A DNA stretch of 64,000 nt, from the NCBI GenBank assembly GCA_013289955.1, contig JABCYZ010000027.1:27717-91716 (forward strand), read 5' to 3'. The DNA comes from Acidobacteriota bacterium (GTDB lineage Bacteria; Acidobacteriota; Terriglobia; Acidiferrales; UBA7541). The notes below the pieces were generated by a model. That model saw nothing but the letters and a program-made list of their open reading frames with translations. It searched no databases and was not told the origin of the DNA. Both the position numbers and the translations under genes were made by a program. Of this stretch, positions 44,252 to 52,272 are shown one piece after another (within the stretch, counting starts at the first letter, position 1; each line of letters starts with the position of its first letter).

Positions 44252-44980
44252 CTATTCGTGCAGGACAACATTCAGCAGCGATTGATCGACGTGGATCTCG
44301 CGATTGTTGTCATACTGAATGAACCCCAGTTTCCTGAATTTGTTTAGGAAAAAGTTCACGCGTGAACGGGTCGTTCCAATCATCTCCGCGAGCAGCTCCT
44401 GGGATACTCTGGGAAGCACTTTCTCGGGTTTCCCCTGCGTGCCATATCGTGCGAGCAACAGAAGCGTGCGTGCCAGGCGTTTTTCGCTCGAGTTGAAGAG
44501 CTGGTCGATCAGATCCTCTTCCACTCGGAGGTTCCGGGCCAACATGTAAGCAATAAAGCGATCGGAGAACTCGCTCTCGTTGTGGAGTACCTGAATCATC
44601 TTGTCTTTTGCAATGACAAGCACGGTGGTCGGCGTAATCGTGGTCGCTGTGGCCACGCAGACGGATTGACCTGCAAGGCATCCTTCTCCAAAAAAATCTC
44701 CAGGGCCGAGGATCGTTACAACGGCTTCCTTGCCGGATTCATTGACTACACTCAGCTTCACGCCCCCTTCTTGAATGTAGATTACGCTCGTCGCGGGATT
44801 TCCCTGCACGAAGACTGTTTCTTTTGCTCCAAACGTGGATACTTTTCTCCCGAGTCCGTTTGATTCTAGAAACGACTTCACATCGAACGCAGGAATTCTA
44901 GATTTTGTTTTTCGAGTCGAACGATAGGGCTCTACAGATACACGTCTAATTGAAGAAAGCAACATGGTCAACAATAGCAT
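44252..44980 (-). CDS. Crp/Fnr-family transcription regulator
   Basis: A cyclic-nucleotide-binding-type beta-barrel (about 45-140; ETVFVQGNPATSVIYIQEGG, then GPGDFFGEGCLAGQ) is followed by a dimer helix and a winged helix (LLAEMIGTTRSRVNFFLNKF, then GFIQYDNN). It has no Fnr-type N-terminal Cys cluster. The effector-pocket sequence is not clearly that of a cAMP binder. The open frame reaches 45055; the ATG at 44980 is preferred, that at 44965 is possible. The targets are unknown; it could regulate the neighbouring exopolysaccharide genes. Confidence 0.82.
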   Translation of the reverse strand: MLLLTMLLSSIRRVSVEPYRSTRKTKSRIPAFDVKSFLESNGLGRKVSTFGAKETVFVQGNPATSVIYIQEGGVKLSVVNESGKEAVVTILGPGDFFGEGCLAGQSVCVATATTITPTTVLVIAKDKMIQVLHNESEFSDRFIAYMLARNLRVEEDLIDQLFNSSEKRLARTLLLLARYGTQGKPEKVLPRVSQELLAEMIGTTRSRVNFFLNKFRKLGFIQYDNNREIHVDQSLLNVVLHE

Positions 44981-45500
44981 ACGAGACGATTCCAAAAGCT
45001 GTGCAATATTGAACACCTCGACCTGGACAGCCCAGCGCCAACTGATTTGTCCCAAACTTCGACAATCCCTTTAGGTTCAGTAAATTACAGATACTTCCTG
45101 GCTTTGTAGGGCTTTCCGCAACGATTGGTGCTCCTCGAATCCCCCGTCGTAGTCGATCTATTCCTAAGCGCCAGCCTCAACGGTACGCACGGCTAACCCT
45201 GGTTCAAGGGAGGCCCACTCCAGCGCTCTCGCATCCTGTTCGGTCACAGCCATGAAGTGTGCACAATTGCACAGACAACGTTTTTCGGTGCCTATACCGT
45301 GACTTCATAAACGGCGTGGGGAGAATGGCGGGAACCGGAAGCAGGGCTGGGCCGAGTTCTTTTCACCTCCACGCCGTATCTGTGCCTCGGATTCCCCTGC
45401 AGGCCTCCATTTGTCCCGCTCCTCCATCGCCGTCACTCCTTCAGAATCTGTTCATGTTTTGCGGCGGTACTTCGCCGGCCCAGATAAGCCCTACCTGTTT
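44981..45500. other. Gene-free interval upstream of the Crp/Fnr gene
   Basis: I see no supported gene. Short frames run through it without domains or ribosome binding sites. It should contain the Crp/Fnr promoter near its left end and decayed sequence leading to the VOC remnant on the right. Confidence 0.4.
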
Positions 45501-45680
45501 GTGCGGCAACGAGTCAGCGGTCGGGACCCCGCGCACCGCAGCAACCGCTCGTCCGCCTCGTTTCATGATCCCGACGGCAACGGTTGGCTGTTCCAGGAGA
45601 TCACGACTCGACTGCCCGGGCGCATCGACCCAGCGACAACGACTTTCGCATCGGCGGCAGATGCGAACTGGCCCGATCCT
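45501..45680 (+). pseudogene. C-terminal remnant of a VOC (glyoxalase/bleomycin-resistance) protein
   Basis: A stretch in one frame reads SGRDPAHRSNRSSASF, then HDPDGNGWLFQEITTRLPGR and TTTFASAADANWP. This closely resembles the last strands and tail of VOC-family proteins, where DPDGNGW carries a metal-ligand region. No N-terminal half in any frame precedes it, and after Trp-Pro the frame runs into unrelated sequence. It is a decayed gene end. Confidence 0.65.
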
Positions 45681-45756
45681 TCCAAAGCCTGTGCGGCCTC
45701 GCGCATACAGTGCTGCGTCAAGCGGTTTTATAACAACTTACAAGTAAGCGCGGAGG

Positions 45757-46620
45757 CTACGGCTTTGTGAGTCCGAGCAGCTTTGCGAGCTGGGCGTCAA
45801 GCATCCTCACGGGAAGAAGTCTGGGCAGAGTCCAGTTCTTGAATCGTTGCGGAACGACCGCGTAGCGTGCCTTCGGTTTTGCTGTAGTGAGTGCCCCGTA
45901 GACCGCTTCGCCCAGACGCTCAGCGGATAAGCCGTTAGTACGTGCTTCGGTGACAATGAACTTCTGGAATTTCTGCACCGCCTCCCAATACTCAGTCGCC
46001 TTGAACTCACTCAGATCTTCTTTTTCGCCCTTGTCGTACATCGCCGTGTTCACGGTACCCGGTTCAATGATCACGACGTCGATGCCAAATAACATCAGTT
46101 CTCGCCGCAGCGCGTCCGACATTCCTTCAAGGCCAGACTTGGAGGAGCTATAAGCACCGAGAAGCGGGATAGCAACTCCTGCGGTGGTAGAGCTGATGTT
46201 CACGATGCGGCCGGTGGGACCCTGCCTCTTCTTATCCGTTCCCAAAAGAGGAGCGAAGGCTTGGATTACGACAAGTGGCGAGATCATGTTGACGTCCAAC
46301 TGCCGCCTGTACTCGCTGGGCCTCAGGTAAAGCAGTGGCCCGCTCACAACAATTCCCGCATTGTTCACGAGGCCCACCAGGTTACTGTCGCCTATCATAG
46401 AGCTGACCTTCTCGGCAGCTTCGTGTACAGCGTCGGCATCCGTAACGTCCATCATGAGAGGCACGAAGCCGTTACCGAGCTCTCGTTGCAAACGATCGGC
46501 GTCAGCCGGCTTGCGTACAGAACCGAACACGCGAAATCCCTTTGAAACAAGCACCTTTGTGGTTCCCCAACCAATTCCGGTGGAGACCCCAGTGACCACG
46601 ACATCTTTGCTGTTCGCCAT
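45757..46620 (-). CDS. Short-chain dehydrogenase/reductase (SDR)
   Basis: This classical SDR has VVVTGVSTGIGWGTTKVL (cofactor-binding Gly motif), NNAGIVVSGPLL, the Ser of NISSTTAG and the catalytic YSSSK. It is about 287 residues long from ATG 46620, which has GGGAG upstream. The longer frame to 46692 would cross the operator region. It is divergent from the TetR-family gene at 46710, and the 90 bases between hold inverted repeats. It is probably repressed by that regulator and used in detoxification or redox of a small lipophilic compound. The substrate is unknown. Confidence 0.88.
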   Translation of the reverse strand: MANSKDVVVTGVSTGIGWGTTKVLVSKGFRVFGSVRKPADADRLQRELGNGFVPLMMDVTDADAVHEAAEKVSSMIGDSNLVGLVNNAGIVVSGPLLYLRPSEYRRQLDVNMISPLVVIQAFAPLLGTDKKRQGPTGRIVNISSTTAGVAIPLLGAYSSSKSGLEGMSDALRRELMLFGIDVVIIEPGTVNTAMYDKGEKEDLSEFKATEYWEAVQKFQKFIVTEARTNGLSAERLGEAVYGALTTAKPKARYAVVPQRFKNWTLPRLLPVRMLDAQLAKLLGLTKP

Positions 46621-46657
46621 CGCATTTCTCCCAAGATGAACACTGATCATCTTCAAT

Positions 46658-46710
46658 GTGTACAGCGTACATCTTGGTGCGCGGCGTGTCAAGGTGTACA
46701 GTGTTCTGTA
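46658..46710. promoter_or_regulatory. Paired operator-like inverted repeats between the SDR and TetR genes
   Basis: TGTAC-AGC-GTACA (46659-46671) and TACAG-TGTT-CTGTA (46697-46710) are perfect inverted repeats. Both contain GTGTACAG-x-GT, starting at 46658 and 46694, 36 bases apart. The second ends on the first base of the TetR start codon. This is the arrangement expected for a TetR-family repressor controlling itself and the divergent SDR. Confidence 0.65.
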
Positions 46711-47354
46711 TGCCGTATCCCTCGAAAACAGACCGTCAAACCATCCTTTCGGCTGCGGTTAAGGAACTGGCCCACGGGGGTATCCGCGCCTTGTCGCTAC
46801 GGAATATCGCTGCTTCCCTCGACCTCGCGCCCAATGCGATCTACCGTTACTTTTCCGATCGCTCAGCACTGGAAGCTGCGCTAGCAAACGAAGCTGCCCG
46901 GCAACTGGAACTGGCGCTGAGGAAGGCAGCCGACGGGTGCGAAGCGGTTACCGCAATCCGCGAGATGTCATCTGCTTATATTAGGTTCGCAAGGGACAAC
47001 CGTCACCTCTACGAGGTGATGATGAGTCTCCACGCGCCAAGGCACGATGCGACCTCCCACCAAAGCCTCTGGGCGTTCACTGTCGAGCAGGTGCAACGAA
47101 TTGCCGGGTCGGACCGAGCTGCGCAGGCGTCCGTCGCGCTCTGGGCGTTCCTACATGGAGCCGTGGCGTTAGAAGCCGCTCAAGTCTTAGGCGAGATCAA
47201 ACCGGCAAGCGGCCTTGAATTTGGGTTTGAGGCGTGGTTGATGGCTGTTTCTATGCGTGGGGAGCCAGTAGATGCACTCCGAATCAAGTCCACCAAAAAG
47301 AGAGCCAACAAGAAAGTGTCTGCGCGTGAAAGGTCGGTGCGAAGCGGCAAGTGA
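46710..47354 (+). CDS. TetR-family transcription repressor
   Basis: ATG 46710 gives MPYPSKTDRQTILSAAVKEL, followed by the TetR helix-turn-helix (LSLRNIAASLDLAPNAIYRY, then FSDRSALEAAL) and a TetR C-terminal domain (WG/PsrA-like; SSAYIRFARDNRHLYEVMM). An upstream in-frame start at 46656 would run through the operators and is disfavoured. The basic tail (KKRANKKVSARER) is slightly longer than usual. It most likely represses itself and the divergent SDR gene. Confidence 0.88.
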   Translation: MPYPSKTDRQTILSAAVKELAHGGIRALSLRNIAASLDLAPNAIYRYFSDRSALEAALANEAARQLELALRKAADGCEAVTAIREMSSAYIRFARDNRHLYEVMMSLHAPRHDATSHQSLWAFTVEQVQRIAGSDRAAQASVALWAFLHGAVALEAAQVLGEIKPASGLEFGFEAWLMAVSMRGEPVDALRIKSTKKRANKKVSARERSVRSGK

Positions 47355-47434
47355 GGATTCAGGCTGGTGTCATTGACAAGGGCGTGTGTCCCCGTCAGTA
47401 CCGCCCGCCGCCAGAGTCAGAATCCTCCGCTTCA

Positions 47435-47720
47435 AAAATCTTCCGCCATTCCGGCATTACCGTGGCCTTCAAAACCATGTTTGAGGTATTCACCAGGGTT
47501 GGCCCCGACAACTCGCTTGAACGCCTTACTGAACGCAGCGTCGGACTCGTAACCGACCGACCGAGCGACGTCTATGAGCTTTTTGTCACGCTGTTGTAGT
47601 AACTGCATCGCCTTCTGCATCCGCCACTAGGTTACATATTCCAGTGGTGTTTGTCCGAGTAGCTCTTTAAAACGTGCTGCGAATGCGGAGCGAATCAGAA
47701 CGCTCTTGGGAGGTCTGTGG
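47435..47720 (-). pseudogene. Remnant of an AraC-family regulator (C-terminal HTH) with internal stop
   Basis: On the minus strand the sequence reads RSAFAARFKELLGQTPLEYV, Thr, then a TAG stop (47627-47629), then WRMQKAMQLLQQRDKKL and VGYESDAAFSKAFKRVVGA. Together these are the two helix-turn-helix motifs of an AraC-family domain, in one frame except for the stop. No effector domain is found upstream. It is a dead gene, or at most a short product from the ATG at 47620. Confidence 0.75.
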
Positions 47721-47859
47721 ACCTTTGCCCAGCTTCGCGGGCAGCAAGATTATCACTCCGCTTTCACTTGTACCGCGACGGTATCCAAACACCCTCAGCA
47801 AAGATCTTGAATGGAAGGGAACTGCAGCGGGATGGCTTCATACCGCTGCAGACGCGTGC

Positions 47860-48546
47860 TCAGTTTTGTAGCTTCCTGTGCGCGTCGAGATCGGCCACCT
47901 GGCGCTGCTCCATGGCCGTTAAATGACTGCGATCGCATTCGTTCGATCCCTCGTAGCATTCCTGAAGATTGCGGTCGCTGGTGGCCCTTGCAACGTCCTG
48001 TTTTTCCTGGCTGCTCAACTGTGTGCGATCGCACTGGCCCAATCCTTCCAGGCAATTCTGCAGATTGCGGTCGTGGTTGGCGTCTGCTAGCTGCCGTTTT
48101 TGATCCGAGGTAAGCTGCGTTGCGTCGCACTCACCCATTCCGTCCAGGCAACCTTGCAGATTTCGGACACGCGCTGACAGCGCAACGTCTTGGCGCTCGT
48201 GGTCGCTGAGCCGAGCCAAGTTGCATTCACCGATGCCGTCCAGGCAATTTTGCAAGTTTTGATCCCGGTTTTCGCGTGCAATCTCGATTTGTTGTTCGGT
48301 ATTCAACTGTTTTTTGTCGCAGTCAGAGAATCCATTGAAACATTCCAAAAAACTATGATCCTGGGCAACGCGTCGCACTACCTGCAGTTCTTGTACATTC
48401 AATGCCGATCGATCACAGGTCGAGAATTTGTCCAGACAGTTCGATAGCTGTTGCGAATGCGGACTCTGTCGGCTCTGTGCTCGGGTCTGCAGGGGAGTGG
48501 CACTGAATACCAGCAGTGCGATGATGATCCAATATGTGAATTTCAT
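47860..48546 (-). CDS. Exported protein of six exact 32-residue CX6C repeats
   Basis: A signal peptide (about 1-23, ending near TRAQS) is followed, from Cys37 to the last residue 228, by six tandem units of exactly 32 residues. Each begins Cys-x6-Cys (for example NCLDGIGECN and NCLEGLGQCD) and continues with a polar helix such as RTQLSSQEKQDVARATSDR. The protein ends exactly at the end of the sixth unit. The two Cys per unit could form a disulfide or bind a metal or cofactor in the periplasm. I do not recognise the family. It is divergent from the OmpA gene, with AT-rich palindromes between. An outer-membrane or cell-wall partner is plausible but not shown. Confidence 0.72.
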   Translation of the reverse strand: MKFTYWIIIALLVFSATPLQTRAQSRQSPHSQQLSNCLDKFSTCDRSALNVQELQVVRRVAQDHSFLECFNGFSDCDKKQLNTEQQIEIARENRDQNLQNCLDGIGECNLARLSDHERQDVALSARVRNLQGCLDGMGECDATQLTSDQKRQLADANHDRNLQNCLEGLGQCDRTQLSSQEKQDVARATSDRNLQECYEGSNECDRSHLTAMEQRQVADLDAHRKLQN

Positions 48547-48715
48547 AAAGTGGCCTCCAAGGGAGCCGCGAACTCATGCCGTTTTCTGTAGAGGCGGAAC
48601 GCCTGGAAGAAGGTCGCTCTTGGAAGACCTTTTTGGCTTTTCAGGCGGCACCTTCGACCCTACTTACGAGTAGACGCGTAGCCGCGGGCATTGGTTAGCC
48701 TGTGCCACGAATATA

Positions 48716-48730
48716 TATCGTAATACGATA
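48716..48730. promoter_or_regulatory. AT-rich palindrome, copy 1 (TATCGT-AAT-ACGATA)
   Basis: Perfect six-base arms lie between the divergent repeat-protein and OmpA genes. Its centre is 42 bases, about four helical turns, from copy 2, and it shares the ATATCG...CGATA core with the copies at 48754 and 54930. Confidence 0.6.
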
Positions 48731-48753
48731 CAAAATAAAGGCAACTCTTTAAA

Positions 48754-48776
48754 AATATATCGCATCACGATATATT
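48754..48776. promoter_or_regulatory. AT-rich palindrome, copy 2 (AATATATCG-N5-CGATATATT)
   Basis: Perfect nine-base arms flank CATCA. It is an operator-like site for a dimeric regulator; PadR-family proteins are a guess, because such AT-rich palindromes are common targets and the site at 54930 is followed by a possible PadR gene stump. Confidence 0.65.
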
Positions 48777-48837
48777 GAGGCTGCTTACGCGCCTCCCGGC
48801 TGGGATGGCCGACTACGGTCATGGGAGGTGAGCCGAA

Positions 48838-48872
48838 GCGGGGCCAGAGACACTTGCTCTTCCTGGCCCCGC
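48838..48872 (+). promoter_or_regulatory. Strong hairpin in the leader of the OmpA-family gene
   Basis: GCGGGGCCAG (48838-48847) pairs with CTGGCCCCGC (48863-48872) across a 15-base loop, 66 bases before the OmpA start. There is no T-run, so it is more likely a leader RNA structure than a terminator. Confidence 0.5.
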
Positions 48873-48938
48873 GACTGAATACCCAGATCAGTGATTCGTA
48901 CCCAAGCCAGAATCCATCCCAGGAAGGAGATTCTCTAA

Positions 48939-50705
48939 ATGCGAACGAAATGTTTTCTTATCGCGACATTGTTCTCGGCCATCAGTTATTTATGTGCGGC
49001 TCACGCCTTCGCGCAGTCGTCACAGGAGACGGGCAAATTGAAAATACGCGTTGATCCCAAACAAGCCTACGTCTTTGTGGATGGCAAGGCCATCCGCGAT
49101 GGAAGTCAAACGATTGAATTAACTGCCGGCGACCACGAGGTGGGCGTCTACAACTACGGCTATTTGTCCAAGACGCAAGACGTCCACGTCGGTGCTGGCG
49201 AAACGACCGATCTCCGAGTCAACTTGCAATCCTCGGGAGACGTCGTTGCGGGACCATTCGCCGACATCGAATTCAAGGGTGATCCTCGCGCCTCGGTCCT
49301 GCTGAATGGCCAGACGCCTGCCTATTTCGTCGGCCATGTCGACGAATTCAATTGGAATTGGATTTGGCACCAGCGGCTGCTTGTGAAGCCCGGAACTTAC
49401 CAAGTCACAGTTACTCACGAAGGAACCACGATGTGGTCGGGTCCGGTGACAGCGAAAGCGGGCCAACAGGTGACGGTCTATCTTGATCACAATGGAGAGA
49501 TGAAAACGAAGGAGTGGAAGGAGGGCTTGACCATGCCGCCGCAGCCTCGTTTCCACGCGGGAATCGCCAGCGCGACGGTGCCGGTTGCTCCTGTTTCGGC
49601 GCAGCTAAGCGCGCAGGCCACCAATTTGAGTTGCGGGCAAGCAACAGACATCGCCTGGAAATCCACCGATGCCGCGGACGCTTCTATCGCCGGGATCGGC
49701 CAAGTGCCCGACCACGGGGACCGAAGTGTGACACCCGCGCAAGATACGACCTATGTGTTGACTGCGAAGGGGCCAGGGGGGGAAGCGACACAGAGTGTAA
49801 CGGTACATGTGGACGCGACGCCCACTGCGACGGTTGCCCTCAGTCAGCCAGAAATCCGCTACCACAAAATTGGTGACAAGGTAGTGGAACAAGATACTGC
49901 TACTGTGAACTGGTCGGCTTCCAATGCGAATTCGGCCACGATCGAGCCTTTCGATAGCAATGCGATCAGCGGGAGGCGGACGGTGATAGCCGATCCCCGG
50001 CAGACGAGCACGGGACCGATCAATGAAAGTCGGACATTTACACTTACCGCTACAAATGCATGCGGGGGGCAAACCACGAAAACGGCGACGTTGCATGTCG
50101 TCGGGTCCATCGATCCGCCGCCCTCGGCAACCTTGCTCAGCGTTTTCTACCCTACGGCTTATCCGACGAAACGCCATCCGAAGGTTGGTCTCCTGACCGA
50201 AGAGAAAATGGCGCTCGACAGCATTGCAACGCAATTCAAGAACTTCGGCCTATACGAACACAACGCCAGCCTGGTCGTTGTCGGATATGCCGATGTGCGC
50301 GGTTCGCGCAAATACAACACTGCCCTAGGCGAACGCCGCGCCACCCTCATTCGCGACTATCTGGTCTCCAAGGGAATTCCGGCCGACGAGATCAAGATCC
50401 GCGCCGAAGGAAAAGATAAGCAACTGGATCAAAAGATGGCCGAAATGCTCCTCGCCAAGAATGATCCAAAGCCAGCCAAGTGGATGGTTAAAGACAAGAA
50501 GATCACCTGGCTTGCCTTCAACCGCCGCGCCGACCTCGTCCTGGAACCAACCGGTCAGCAATCGGCGAAAATCTATCCGGCTGACGCTACTGATGCACGG
50601 ATCGCATGGCAACGCCTCGAACCACCGTTGAAGAAAGTTGAGATGCTTTCAAAAGCGCCCACGATCAGCATCCAGCAGGCAAGCGCCGGCAATTCTGGGA
50701 ACTGA
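48939..50705 (+). CDS. PEGA and OmpA-domain cell-envelope protein
   Basis: A signal peptide (about 1-25) leads into a PEGA domain (about 33-95; KLKIRVDPKQAYVFVDGKAI) and a second PEGA-like unit (about 110-190). One or two Ig-like segments follow (about 215-400). A C-terminal OmpA-type domain (about 415-535) has LVVVGYADVRGSRKYNTALG and ERRATLIRDYLVSKGIPADE, the peptidoglycan-binding block, though with a larger than usual insert before the final AFNRRADLVLEP. It probably links outer membrane or periplasmic material to the cell wall. AGGAAGGAGA precedes ATG 48939. Confidence 0.85.
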   Translation: MRTKCFLIATLFSAISYLCAAHAFAQSSQETGKLKIRVDPKQAYVFVDGKAIRDGSQTIELTAGDHEVGVYNYGYLSKTQDVHVGAGETTDLRVNLQSSGDVVAGPFADIEFKGDPRASVLLNGQTPAYFVGHVDEFNWNWIWHQRLLVKPGTYQVTVTHEGTTMWSGPVTAKAGQQVTVYLDHNGEMKTKEWKEGLTMPPQPRFHAGIASATVPVAPVSAQLSAQATNLSCGQATDIAWKSTDAADASIAGIGQVPDHGDRSVTPAQDTTYVLTAKGPGGEATQSVTVHVDATPTATVALSQPEIRYHKIGDKVVEQDTATVNWSASNANSATIEPFDSNAISGRRTVIADPRQTSTGPINESRTFTLTATNACGGQTTKTATLHVVGSIDPPPSATLLSVFYPTAYPTKRHPKVGLLTEEKMALDSIATQFKNFGLYEHNASLVVVGYADVRGSRKYNTALGERRATLIRDYLVSKGIPADEIKIRAEGKDKQLDQKMAEMLLAKNDPKPAKWMVKDKKITWLAFNRRADLVLEPTGQQSAKIYPADATDARIAWQRLEPPLKKVEMLSKAPTISIQQASAGNSGN

Positions 50706-50864
50706 AGCGGTTTTTCCAAGCCTCCCCTCGGGCAGCCTGGCGTTCACCGGGACCGTCGTTCTGGTCGTCAAAAGCTGGACCGCCGAAGGAACGCTGGCTC
50801 CCGAGACGGAAGTGGGAATTTCATTCGCTGGTTTATCCCGGAGACTAAGGAGGATTAAATAATA

Positions 50865-51164
50865 ATGAGACTCTCTTTGAAAGCCATGGCAATTGCGGCA
50901 GCGCTCTTGTGGGGCGGGGCGATGCTTTGTGTTGGATTGATAAATCTAGTCGACCCCAACTACGGGATCAACTTCATTCAGCTGACCAGTTCGGTCTATC
51001 TGTGGTTCCATGCATCACGGACCATGGGAAATGTCCTTCTCGGAACAGTCGATGGACTAATCGATGGTTCGATCGCCGGACTAATTTTTGCTTTGCAGTA
51101 TAGCGCTGTTACCAACATTCCAAGGCACACCGAACAAGCCCGCGCTACTCCGAATCACGGTTGA
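50865..51164 (+). CDS. Small two-helix membrane protein (often labelled holin-like)
   Basis: The 99-residue protein has two hydrophobic helices (about 8-28 and 55-78). The pattern LLWGGAMLCVGLINL...TVDGLIDGSIAGLIFAL is seen in small acidobacterial proteins that databases sometimes call bacteriophage holin. No lysin or phage gene is nearby, so a true holin role is unlikely. AAGGAGGATT precedes ATG 50865, giving good support for translation. Function unknown. Confidence 0.7.
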   Translation: MRLSLKAMAIAAALLWGGAMLCVGLINLVDPNYGINFIQLTSSVYLWFHASRTMGNVLLGTVDGLIDGSIAGLIFALQYSAVTNIPRHTEQARATPNHG

Positions 51165-51363
51165 TGGATGTAGCAACGATTGTGCCGGGGCACCCGCGTT
51201 AACTTAATCTCTCTAATTGGCCTTTGCAATAACCTGCGGGTCCTCCCGGCACGCAAACGTTCCCGAGCCCATTTCAAGGATGGAGGGGTGAGGAGAACTT
51301 CGCGAATGGTTAGTAATTTAATTCCATGGCGCCCCGCCGGTTTCAGGGGAAAAGGAGACAGGT

Positions 51364-51894
51364 ATGCACGAACAAAACCTAGTTAGACGCCAAACGACGG
51401 AGCCACCGATCATGATCAGGACTACAGGCCTGAGTGTCGAGGCGAGAGACATGCTTGAAGCGATTGCCAGGCGGGCTTACGACATATTTGAAGCGAAAGG
51501 CAGAATCAAAGGGCGCGACCTGGATAACTGGCTCCAGGCAGAGGCGGAGCTGTTCGAGCGGACACCCCTTAATATTGGTGAATCTCAAGATAATGTTACA
51601 GTGCTGGCTGAAGTCCACGACTTCACTCCTAAAGAGTTTGAGATCGATCTAGAGCCAAAACGAGTGACCATTATTGGCAGGAACCGCTCCCAGGTGGAAC
51701 AACATGCAGGCGCGAGCGCAGGCTCACAGAAACGCTCGGTTCGATTGCTCGGGAGCGTGCAACTGCCAGTAGAGATCGATTCATCTCACGCTACAGCGCG
51801 ATTCAAAGGTGGAGTGATCGAACTTAAACTGAAAAAAGCAATGCCAGGGAAGACGGGTACGGGGACTGAAGTTTCAAATAGCAACGTCGCCTGA
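51364..51894 (+). CDS. DUF2934 domain fused to a small heat-shock (Hsp20) domain
   Basis: Residues about 24-65 match DUF2934, a short helical motif common in Acidobacteriota and Proteobacteria (ARDMLEAIARRAYDIFEAKG, then RDLDNWLQAEAELF). Residues about 72-160 form an alpha-crystallin-type sandwich (VTVLAEVHDFTPKEFEIDLE, then FKGGVIELKLKKA). The usual A-x-x-x-n-G-v-L signature is changed to ATARFKGGVIEL. GGAGACAGGT precedes the start. It is likely an ATP-independent chaperone. DUF2934 may steer it to a partner; that is inference. Confidence 0.85.
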   Translation: MHEQNLVRRQTTEPPIMIRTTGLSVEARDMLEAIARRAYDIFEAKGRIKGRDLDNWLQAEAELFERTPLNIGESQDNVTVLAEVHDFTPKEFEIDLEPKRVTIIGRNRSQVEQHAGASAGSQKRSVRLLGSVQLPVEIDSSHATARFKGGVIELKLKKAMPGKTGTGTEVSNSNVA

Positions 51895-51924
51895 AGGAAG
51901 CCAAGGGAGAAAGGCTACTTACCC

Positions 51925-51962
51925 CCGCCCGCCGACCAGCTGCGAGAGCCAGCGGCGGGCGG
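51925..51962 (+). terminator. GC-rich hairpin after the Hsp20-like gene
   Basis: CCGCCCGCCG (51925-51934) pairs with CGGCGGGCGG (51953-51962) across 18 bases, 31 bases after the stop. Only CCTTTAAA follows, so the T-run is weak; it probably still acts as a terminator or RNA stabiliser. Confidence 0.6.
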
Positions 51963-51966
51963 CCTT

Positions 51967-52272
51967 TAAATGCAATGCATTCGATGTTTGACTAGCGGCT
52001 TTGTTTCCTGAGAAGCGGTTTGCCTCGAAGGTGCCTTCGGTGCTGCGTAATGAGGTTCCCTACCTTAGGCCGAGGTGTATGGGCGGCGACTTATTATCTT
52101 TCTGAATCATTGGGGAAACTCGCCGCTGATCGCCTCGCCATGATCGCGCTGCACAGATCCGTGTGCCCCGAGACGAGGGGCTAAGGCGTGAGAACCACCT
52201 TGCAGCAGACAACTATTTTCGACATGGAAAGCGCCTTTTTCTTGAGAGGGTGGAGCGCTTACAATATCTTCT
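51967..52272. other. Gene-free interval upstream of the large secreted protein
   Basis: No gene is supported. A small hairpin (GCCCC at 52165-52169 with GGGGC at 52177-52181) is present. The promoter for the gene at 52273 should lie here, but no clear -35/-10 pair stands out. Confidence 0.4.

Noticed and set aside
47860..48546. CRISPR-like array because of the regular 96-base period
   Set aside because: The period is that of a translated 32-residue protein repeat with diverged DNA and no identical repeats or spacers.
50865..51164. Phage holin, implying a prophage
   Set aside because: No lysin, capsid, integrase or other phage gene is near. The holin label for this small acidobacterial family is only a database habit.
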